Assembly: GCA_015222595.1 (NCBI GenBank)
Contig: JADFVP010000076.1
Span: 1-26,018 of the forward strand
Source of the DNA: Pseudomonadota bacterium
Lineage (GTDB): Bacteria; Desulfobacterota; GWC2-55-46; JADFVP01
DNA: 26,018 bases
Direction: 5' to 3'
Under the pieces are notes generated by a model. The model was not told the DNA's origin. It made no database searches and saw nothing but the letters and a program-made list of their open reading frames with translations. Position 1 is the first letter of the stretch. Each line of letters opens with the position of its first letter. Both the position numbers and the translations under genes were made by a program. Positions 14,961 to 21,033 of the stretch are shown one piece after another.

Positions 14961-15851
14961 TCATTTTATCCAGCGTCTGGGCGGTCTTCTAAGGTACCGC
15001 TCGTCGAAGATCTTCTCCGTTATGCCGACGTTGTACTTAACGTTCGAAAACTGTATTACGGTACTTCCCCTGCCCTCTACAGTAACGCGCCCCTGCACAA
15101 CGGTAGCAATGTCGTCTATTACCTCAATACGCTCTGAGAGCAGAGTTTTGTAGAGCTTTCCCGCCTTGTCGAAGTACTCGCCCTTTAACGGCAGAAAATG
15201 AACTTTATCTATCCAGACCTTGTACTCGCTGAACTCAACTATGTCGGCGTCCTTCGGGCGGTTCAGTATAACGTACGCCTCTCTACCGTCGATGTTTTCT
15301 GAGCCGATCAACTCATGGGTATCGTCCCCTGTTGAGCGGCCCGAGACGTCTTCGTAGGTAGAGTGGGAACCGGCAAAGCTAGAGCGTTTGTTCTTTGCAG
15401 CAACGCGCTTAACAAGATCGACTGCCGGAATGTAGAGCCACCTGTCGTCGTCCTTTTTCGTATTTTTCCAGACCATGAAGATCATGCCCTCAACGTCGGC
15501 AGGCGTACGGAAGTAGACGTAGAACTTCTGCTCGGCCCCGTCCTTTACGTCGTAGCGGAGCATCGAGAACTCGCGAGTCCGTACCCTCTCAGCCGAGTCC
15601 GTTATCGTCATCTTTACAGTTGCAGAGCCGTCGGTACCTGCGTAGTAGTAGGCCAAGTTCGACCGCTCTACTATTTCGTCCGCATTCGGTTCTGCTGCGT
15701 TCGCGCCCGTGGCGAGCAGTGTAAGAAGGGAGAGCAAAAAGAGCAGCCCTATAAGGCCGGGCAGGCTAAAGAGGCCTTGGAGCGATAAGAGACTGCTGCG
15801 TCTGTCTCTTTTACACAAGCGGCTGATAATACAGCTAAACTCTCTCGTCAT
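14961..15851 (-). CDS. LolA-like outer membrane lipoprotein-sorting protein
   Basis: The 296-residue protein has a signal peptide with an unusually long N-region (about 26 residues) and a hydrophobic core at 27-48, with cleavage likely at GANA-AEP (after 52). The mature part carries the family pattern SNLAYYYAGTDGSATVKMTI, YVYFRTPADVEGMIFMVWKN, DDDRWLYIPAVDLVKRVAA, SFAGSHSTYEDVSGR and DIVEFSEYKVWID. These proteins share the LolA/LolB half-barrel that shields acyl chains while lipidated cargo crosses the periplasm. The GGGAG about 7 nt upstream of ATG 15851 is a good ribosome site. The gap to the RND gene is 37 bp. I infer a periplasmic carrier between exporter and barrel. True LolA works with LolCDE, which is absent here. 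Confidence 0.85.
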   Translation of the reverse strand: MTREFSCIISRLCKRDRRSSLLSLQGLFSLPGLIGLLFLLSLLTLLATGANAAEPNADEIVERSNLAYYYAGTDGSATVKMTITDSAERVRTREFSMLRYDVKDGAEQKFYVYFRTPADVEGMIFMVWKNTKKDDDRWLYIPAVDLVKRVAAKNKRSSFAGSHSTYEDVSGRSTGDDTHELIGSENIDGREAYVILNRPKDADIVEFSEYKVWIDKVHFLPLKGEYFDKAGKLYKTLLSERIEVIDDIATVVQGRVTVEGRGSTVIQFSNVKYNVGITEKIFDERYLRRPPRRWIK

Positions 15852-15888
15852 AACGGTACTCCCGAATAGTGTCTAATGGTTTTGTGAA

Positions 15889-18255
15889 TTACTTAAGCCT
15901 AAGCGGCCCCTTTAAGATATTCATAAGCGCCGGAAGAAGCAACAGGGTTGTCCCGCCGCTTACAGCCATGATTGCGGCAAAGAAGAAGCCGACGGTCTGG
16001 TACGGTACGAGTGGTGAGAAGAAGAGCGGCACAAAGCCCAGTGAGATAACAACCATGTTTCGAATGATCGCGCGCACCGGCTCGTCGAAGACCCGGTCTA
16101 CCGTTTCGGCCCAACTCCCGCTCTCTGTTCTTAGCCGCCGTGTGCGCTCGGCAAAGTGAATTGCAAAGTCGATAGAGATGCCGAGCGTAAGGGCCGAGAG
16201 CACGGCTATGGGCATGTCGTAGAACTTTCCCACATACCCTATTATACCGTAAATAAAGGCGACTGTAATGGTAAGCGGTATCATCGACAGCGCGCCGATA
16301 AGCGCAGAGCGAAAGAGCAGAGTCATTACTATAAAGACGAGTACCGCGCCCGACCCGAGCGACTTCAACATGCCGTAGACCATCTTGTCCTGCCAGACGA
16401 CATTCAGGTACGTAAGGCCCGCCCAGTTGGTCTTAATACCGAAAGGCGGCGGGTTCTTTTCGAAGTAAGCGGCAGCAGCGGTCTCAACGCGCTTCATCTC
16501 TTTATTGTCTCCGCTCTTTAGCTGCACCCAGATGTTGGCCTTTGCGTACTCCGGGTCAACGAGGTGGTAGAGGTCGTCCGCATCTCCGGACATCTCGTAC
16601 AGAAAGAGGTACTGCGCAACAGCCTTGGAGGTATCGGGCACTCTGTACATTTCGTCCGCAGCGTCGTTCAGTTCGTACGACACCTTCTTGACCACGTCGG
16701 TTATGGAGGTCGTTTTGCCGACCACGTCGACGTCGGTCATGTGCGCCTGAAGACTCTCTATATACTTAAGAGTCTCCGGTCTCGTTATCACGCCGGGCTC
16801 CGGTGCGGTTAGTACGAGGTACGCCATATAGGTTCCGCCAAAGTGGCTGTTCAGCACCCGCTCTGCAACGCGTATGGGGTGAGAGTGTTTGAACCAGCGC
16901 GTCGGGTTGTCGTTGACTTCTGTCTTAGTAATGCCAAAGAGCGAGACACCGAAGACGATAAGCGAAACTACGACTATTTTTTTTGAGTGCGTAACGGCGA
17001 AGCGGCCAAGGGAGAGCTGAAACCTTTTGAGCCGGTCAGTGCTGTTGTTGCCGGGTGTGCCGTTACCAGTGTCGGAGCCGAACTTCTTAAGGGTCGAGTC
17101 GGATAGCAGCGTCACGAAGACCGGAATAAAGACGATAGTTATGAACCAGGCAAGCACAATGCCGAGCGCGACAAAGGCGCCGAAGACCCGTACCGGAGGT
17201 ATGGGGGTCAGGATGAGAGAGCCGAAACCGATGGCCGAGGTCAAAGAGGTAAAGAACATAGGGGTGAAGAGTTCGTCTACAGTGCTGAGAATTATAGCTT
17301 TTTTATCGGCCTTACCATCTGACGAAGGAGTGGCAGCCTCGGCAGCGTACCGGGTGTGAAAGTCCGAGAGGATATGAATGGAGTCGAGCACCGCTATCGG
17401 CATTAAGAAGATAGGGATCATCGAACTCATTATATGCATGGAGAAACCGGCGCCGATGAGGGCCCCCGTAGTCCAGATAACCGTCATCATGGCAACGATC
17501 ATTGCGGAGGCGACGAGCGCGAAGCTCCTGAAGAAGAAGAGCATGATGAGGAAGATCAGGAGGCCTGCCAAAGGGGCGCTGATGCCCATCTGCCGGAACA
17601 TCTCCACGCCGAAAGTATCCTCAGCAACGGCTAGACCCGTTATGTGGTACTCTTCCGTGCCAGCTCCCCCGGCCTTAATTTCATCAATGATTCTGGCTAT
17701 TTCGGTAGAAATGCGGTGGCTTTCGTGCTTCTCTTTTATCGGAACCGAGAGTAGCACAGCCGTACCGTCGCCCGAAACAAGCATGTCTTTCAGTATAGGG
17801 TTTGCGAGCGCTCTGTCGCGTACCCTGAGAGCTGCGGCCTCATCTATTACCGTGCGCCCCATGAGCGGTTCTATGGTCAGCATACCACCGTCGCCGGAAA
17901 TATCGTCGGTGGTAACAGGACTTAGAAGATCGGCTGCGATAACTCCGTCTATTTTCACAATCTCATAAGAGAGCGCCGCTATACGCTCTAGCGTTTCAGG
18001 AGTAAAGACCCCGGTTGAACTTTTGTCGTCCACGATGCCGACGATGATACTGTCGTGGAGCGCAAAGTCTCGTTTTACTTGAGTTTGTGCTATTCGAACA
18101 GGCTCGTCGGGCGAGAGCATGTTCTCCGGGTCGGTGTCGATCTTTATTCTCGGCACCATAGCAAGAAAGATGACCGTGGCTATAACAAAGAGCGCCAGCG
18201 CCGTCTTTGGCCGTGCGATCGCGTGCGTTACTATTTTTAATAAGAGTGACTTCAT
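15889..18255 (-). CDS. RND-superfamily exporter (MMPL type)
   Basis: This is an inner-membrane transporter of the MMPL/HpnN branch, whose members export lipids and hydrophobic molecules with proton energy. I choose ATG 18255, preceded by GGAG 11 nt away, giving 788 residues; the upstream GTG at 18288 overlaps AGGAG and would add 11 residues. The layout is that of a duplicated 6-TM unit: TM1 at 17-34, a periplasmic domain opening with IKIDTDPENMLSPDEPV, a five-helix bundle near 230-390, then the second copy beginning around residue 420 with DNPTRWFKHSHP in its periplasmic loop. GISIDFAIHFAERTRR near 690-700 is the conserved MMPL signature. It lacks the membrane-fusion partner of tripartite efflux systems; its downstream neighbours are a LolA-like protein and an outer-membrane barrel. 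Confidence 0.9.
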   Translation of the reverse strand: MKSLLLKIVTHAIARPKTALALFVIATVIFLAMVPRIKIDTDPENMLSPDEPVRIAQTQVKRDFALHDSIIVGIVDDKSSTGVFTPETLERIAALSYEIVKIDGVIAADLLSPVTTDDISGDGGMLTIEPLMGRTVIDEAAALRVRDRALANPILKDMLVSGDGTAVLLSVPIKEKHESHRISTEIARIIDEIKAGGAGTEEYHITGLAVAEDTFGVEMFRQMGISAPLAGLLIFLIMLFFFRSFALVASAMIVAMMTVIWTTGALIGAGFSMHIMSSMIPIFLMPIAVLDSIHILSDFHTRYAAEAATPSSDGKADKKAIILSTVDELFTPMFFTSLTSAIGFGSLILTPIPPVRVFGAFVALGIVLAWFITIVFIPVFVTLLSDSTLKKFGSDTGNGTPGNNSTDRLKRFQLSLGRFAVTHSKKIVVVSLIVFGVSLFGITKTEVNDNPTRWFKHSHPIRVAERVLNSHFGGTYMAYLVLTAPEPGVITRPETLKYIESLQAHMTDVDVVGKTTSITDVVKKVSYELNDAADEMYRVPDTSKAVAQYLFLYEMSGDADDLYHLVDPEYAKANIWVQLKSGDNKEMKRVETAAAAYFEKNPPPFGIKTNWAGLTYLNVVWQDKMVYGMLKSLGSGAVLVFIVMTLLFRSALIGALSMIPLTITVAFIYGIIGYVGKFYDMPIAVLSALTLGISIDFAIHFAERTRRLRTESGSWAETVDRVFDEPVRAIIRNMVVISLGFVPLFFSPLVPYQTVGFFFAAIMAVSGGTTLLLLPALMNILKGPLRLK

Positions 18256-18400
18256 CTTTCTAAATACTCCAGTCTGATTACCCCGCACTCCTGAAAATCA
18301 CAGTCAATTGCCGGGGGGTGTTTCGGGCTCACCTCACCTGTTGGGCCTGCTGGCACCACAGATTAAGTCAATTAAAACGGGATGATGAGGCGTCGAGTAG

Positions 18401-18613
18401 TTATTTGCATTCCGTGGCGGTAACGCACTTTTTAAGCCCGAACCACCTTAGAAAGGTCATCATTGGACACCAGTTCGTGAAGAAGGATTGAATCTGGTTG
18501 AGCCCGACAAAGGCCGTAAAGAGCAGCCAGTACTCTGAGTGGACCTGCGAGAGCAGGAGTGAAAGTAGTACGAATATTCCAGCGACCAGTCTTAAAGCTC
18601 TATCGATATGCAT
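18401..18613 (-). CDS. DUF2892 (YgaP-like) small inner-membrane protein
   Basis: The 70-residue protein has two hydrophobic segments (about 6-26 and 28-44) and the family hallmark FTNWCPMM, ending in CVTATECK. In other bacteria DUF2892 occurs alone or fused to rhodanese (YgaP) and often next to ArsR-type regulators in sulfur-stress loci; its molecular role is not known. The start ATG 18613 has a near-perfect AGGAGG 8 bp upstream, so I reject the seven-codon longer version. It lies 61 bp after arsR and 145 bp before the RND start on the same strand. Confidence 0.88.
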   Translation of the reverse strand: MHIDRALRLVAGIFVLLSLLLSQVHSEYWLLFTAFVGLNQIQSFFTNWCPMMTFLRWFGLKKCVTATECK

Positions 18614-18674
18614 GGTAATACCTCCTGAATGCATTATTAATCTGTTTTGCGCATTTCCAGGGCCGAAACGGTAA

Positions 18675-19004
18675 TTATTCAGCCGTTTTTAGTTCTTTTA
18701 TCAGTTTTTCTCTCTCTTCTAGCTGTTCTATCATAACTTCTCGCATAAGGGCGCAGGCCTCTATGATCTTCGGGTTCGAGATCTTGTAGAAGATATTTAC
18801 GCCGTCTCTTCGGGTAGTTACGACCCCGCAGGCCTTCAGTACAGAGAGATGCTGGCTGACGTTTGCTTTAGTAACGCCGAGCGTTTTTGTGATTGCGCCC
18901 GCCGTCTTTTCGCCCCCTTTAAGGGCGTAGATAATCTCCAGCCGCTTCGGGTTGGCCATTGTCTTGCAGATTTCGGACTGTAGTTTGAAGAGTTCGTTTT
19001 TCAT
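18675..19004 (-). CDS. ArsR/SmtB-family transcriptional repressor
   Basis: The 109-residue winged-helix protein fits the family: ICKTMANPKRLEIIYAL (12-28), recognition helix TKANVSQHLSVLKACGVV (45-62), and beta wing RRDGVNIFYKIS (65-76). The CxC metal site of ArsR/SmtB alpha-3 is absent. Cysteines at 13, 59 and 84 remain; C13 and C84 lie in the first and last helices, where a thiol pair could sense sulfane sulfur, oxidants or metal. I choose ATG 19004, because the 28-codon extension to 19088 would place the promoter and operator inside the gene. The ATG has no Shine-Dalgarno and sits 6 nt from the -10 box, so the message is probably leaderless. The palindrome between -35 and -10 implies autorepression and possibly control of the genes downstream. 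Confidence 0.9.
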   Translation of the reverse strand: MKNELFKLQSEICKTMANPKRLEIIYALKGGEKTAGAITKTLGVTKANVSQHLSVLKACGVVTTRRDGVNIFYKISNPKIIEACALMREVMIEQLEEREKLIKELKTAE

Positions 19005-19010
19005 AAGTAT

Positions 19011-19039
19011 ATTATTGCGCAATTTCGCAACTATGTCAA
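19011..19039 (-). promoter_or_regulatory. sigma70-type promoter of arsR
   Basis: On the minus strand TTGACA (19039-19034) is followed after exactly 17 bp by AATAAT (19016-19011), 6/6 and 5/6 matches to consensus. Six bases then lead to the ATG at 19004, so the transcript starts at or very near the start codon. Confidence 0.75.
19015..19030. promoter_or_regulatory. ArsR-type operator in the promoter spacer
   Basis: TTGCGCAATTTCGCAA matches its reverse complement at 14 of 16 positions and contains the perfect palindrome ATTGCGCAAT (19014-19023) at one end. It fills the spacer between -35 and -10, the classical place for a repressor to block RNA polymerase. A shortened relative, TTGCGCATTTC, lies at 18647-18657 upstream of the DUF2892 gene. 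Confidence 0.65.
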
Positions 19040-19126
19040 GGGCTAGAGGGGCAAAAAAGGGATATTTCTTGGAATTGAGCCGTAACATCTTGAATCTGAT
19101 AGCTTTTATCCTTTTATTGGAGGAAG

Positions 19127-19171
19127 TTCGTCGTTGAACGGGGGTGACGAAATTCGACGAATTATGACGAA
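19127..19171. repeat. GACGAA hexamer cluster with 10-bp period
   Basis: GACGAA occurs at 19146, 19156 and 19166, exactly one helical turn apart, each followed by an AT-rich step. An inverted copy TTCGTC is at 19127-19132. It lies about 90-120 bp upstream of the arsR promoter. The 457-bp stretch from 19005 to 19461 has no gene; it holds the arsR promoter, this cluster and the hairpin at 19246-19348. Confidence 0.5.
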
Positions 19172-19245
19172 TCGGGCGAAAAAACCGGGAAAAAGTCGAG
19201 AAAGAGCGGTAAGAGACCGAGACTAAACCGGTAAGAAGAGAGAAG

Positions 19246-19348
19246 AAAAAAAGTGGGGTGGGGCTGGGTTGCAGTTTTGACCGGTTCTGGCCCGAATGAG
19301 GTTGTCAAGTGGTACAGTTTATCAGAGAACCGATGCAAAGAGCCCCAC
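19246..19348 (-). ncRNA. long nested hairpin with T-tract: candidate small RNA or extended terminator
   Basis: On the minus strand three nested arm pairs can form: GTGGGGCT (19348-19341) with AGCCCCAC (19265-19258), TGCA with TGCA, and CGGTTCT with AGAACCG. They enclose a loop of about 35 nt. Five bases after the outer stem comes T7 (19252-19246). The downstream T-tract and stacked stems suit a structured RNA ending in termination, or the terminator of the yihY-like gene whose stop is 114 bp upstream. No known RNA family was recognised. Confidence 0.4.
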
Positions 19349-19461
19349 AAATTCAAGAGTACTTCCTATACTAAGCAAATTTAAAGCCTACCGTTCACCT
19401 CCACATTTCAATAGGTCATTTGCACTTGAGCTCGTGCTTTTCACTAAGATTTACTCAGTAC

Positions 19462-20808
19462 TCATATGTCCCTTAAAAGTCTGTTTGCCGGTGAATTAAA
19501 TAGGTCTTCGTTTAGGGTCTGAAGGGCCTCTGTCAACTCGTTCTCTTCTTTGGTGCCGGGAGTGCCGGTTATGGAATGCACGTCTGAGCCCCTCTTATCA
19601 AGTGCCTCAAGGACGCTTCTTATAGTTATTCGGTCTGTCGCCAGCGAAGGCTGGTAATTAAAATCTCTTGTATAAGTATCCCCGCACTCACTTAAAATAC
19701 CTGCCTCTACGAGCTCGGCGAGGAGCTCTTCGGCCAGACGCGGCGGCAGCCCCAGCCGTGTCGGCACCTCTTTGCCCCTGACCGCCCCCTCACCGTTGAC
19801 GAACGCCTTTACGACCAAGTGGGCCATAAGAAGGCATAAGCGCTTTCTTACCATCGGGCTCGCCCGCCGGGCCTCCGGCTCCAAGTCGTAGCGCTGCGCG
19901 TTCTGTGTCGCATAGGAGAGCTCCGCCCCCAGGAGGACTATGATCCAGCTCAGGTTAAGCCACATTAGGAACAGAGGCATAGCGGCGAAGCTGCCGTAGA
20001 TGGCGTTGTATTTAGATATGCCTATCTGGAAGGTTATGTACAGCCACTGTAGTATCTGGTACATGGTTCCGGCGACCACCGCACCGACCATCCCGGACTT
20101 GAAACCCACTCTGGTGTTAGGTACGGTTATGTAAACGAAGGCCAGAAGGAACCACATGAGTGTATATGGCAGGAACTTGAGTGCAGTAAAGACCAGGGGG
20201 GCGAAGATTCCGAGGAGCCCGACTTTATCGACGACGTACGTTACCTGGGCGCTAATGAATACTGTAAGGCTCCCTGAGATGATTACCACCATAGGGCTTA
20301 GGAGCATTATTGAGAGGTAGTTGGAAAAGCGCCTTCCAAGCGGTCTCTGCGTTCTGACCTCCCAGATGACGTTGAACGACTCCTCGATGTGGCCTAGGAC
20401 CTTTATTACCGACCAGAAGAGGACGACCACACCGATGCCGGCCACGGTTCCTCCGCTGGCGGACTCCAGGAGCTTGTCCGCGAAGTCTATAGCCTGTGTT
20501 AGAATCTCTTCCTGACCGGAAAAGGCCTCAAGGAGCTGCCCCCTTAGACGCTGCCTGAGACCGAAGCCCTTGGCAATGCCGAAGGCCATGGCGAGTACCG
20601 GCACAATGGCAAGCAGGCTGTAGAAGGTCAGCGCCGACGCCCTGAGCGTGCACTTATCCTCCAGAAAACCCTTGAGGCCCAGCGCTATAACTCGGAAGGT
20701 TTTAAAAAATAGGGCCTCTTTGCCCGAAAGTTCCCCGAGCCGTTTTTCCCATAGGCCGGTGGTGAAAAAATATAAAAACTTCTCTTTTTTTGCTTCGGAC
20801 TTCCCCAC
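19462..20808 (-). CDS. YihY/BrkB-family inner-membrane protein with C-terminal winged-helix region
   Basis: The YihY family (UPF0761, once misnamed ribonuclease BN) are six-helix membrane proteins of unsettled function. The 448 residues include the family start TLRASALTFYSLLAIVPVLAMAFGIAKGFG (about 54-83), LFWSVIKVLGHIEESFNVIWEV (129-150), LPYTLMWFLLAFVYITVPNTRVGFKSGMVGAV and YGSFAAMPLFLMWLNLSWIIVLLGAELSYA (270-299). Residues about 318-390 look like a winged helix (RLGLPPRLAEELLAELVEAGILSE), as in the longer members. The tail is polar and probably disordered. The start is GTG 20808 with GAGGGGA about 7 nt upstream. It is divergent from the AsmA-like gene. Confidence 0.9.
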   Translation of the reverse strand: MGKSEAKKEKFLYFFTTGLWEKRLGELSGKEALFFKTFRVIALGLKGFLEDKCTLRASALTFYSLLAIVPVLAMAFGIAKGFGLRQRLRGQLLEAFSGQEEILTQAIDFADKLLESASGGTVAGIGVVVLFWSVIKVLGHIEESFNVIWEVRTQRPLGRRFSNYLSIMLLSPMVVIISGSLTVFISAQVTYVVDKVGLLGIFAPLVFTALKFLPYTLMWFLLAFVYITVPNTRVGFKSGMVGAVVAGTMYQILQWLYITFQIGISKYNAIYGSFAAMPLFLMWLNLSWIIVLLGAELSYATQNAQRYDLEPEARRASPMVRKRLCLLMAHLVVKAFVNGEGAVRGKEVPTRLGLPPRLAEELLAELVEAGILSECGDTYTRDFNYQPSLATDRITIRSVLEALDKRGSDVHSITGTPGTKEENELTEALQTLNEDLFNSPANRLLRDI

Positions 20809-20978
20809 GGACGTATCCCCTCGTTAACGGTTCAAAAAAGCCGATCAAACGTCGGGCAGATCGTATGGCTCTATAACCTATTCTACCATGACGGACTCTC
20901 TTTTCCAGCCGTATAAGAGGAAAAAAACAGATCTGGGGCTATTACCCTGAGTATTACAATAGCTATAAGCTTGTACTC

Positions 20979-20987
20979 TGTTATAAT
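20979..20987 (+). promoter_or_regulatory. extended -10 promoter of the AsmA-like gene
   Basis: TGTTATAAT is a perfect extended -10 (TGnTATAAT), 46 bp before the ATG at 21034. No good -35 is seen at standard spacing, which an extended -10 does not require. The 225-bp divergent region also holds TGGTAGAAT on the minus strand near 20885, a weaker candidate for the yihY-like gene. Confidence 0.5.
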
Positions 20988-21033
20988 ATAATTAGACATT
21001 GATATAATTTAAGACCAATGCAAGGTGTCTCTT

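Noticed and set aside
18666..18688. Terminator at the end of arsR (AAACGG/CCGTTT)
   Set aside because: On the coding (minus) strand no T run follows the stem, so read-through into DUF2892 is more likely.
19005..19088. N-terminal 28-codon extension of the ArsR gene
   Set aside because: It would place a near-consensus promoter and its operator inside the coding region; the family start matches MKNELFKLQSEICKTMANP.
19258..19348. Integron attC site or small insertion element
   Set aside because: No RYYYAAC/GTTRRRY core sites, no target-site duplication and no transposase or integrase nearby.
19462..20808. Ribonuclease BN
   Set aside because: The old RNase BN name for YihY-type proteins was a misassignment; the sequence is a multi-helix membrane protein without nuclease motifs.
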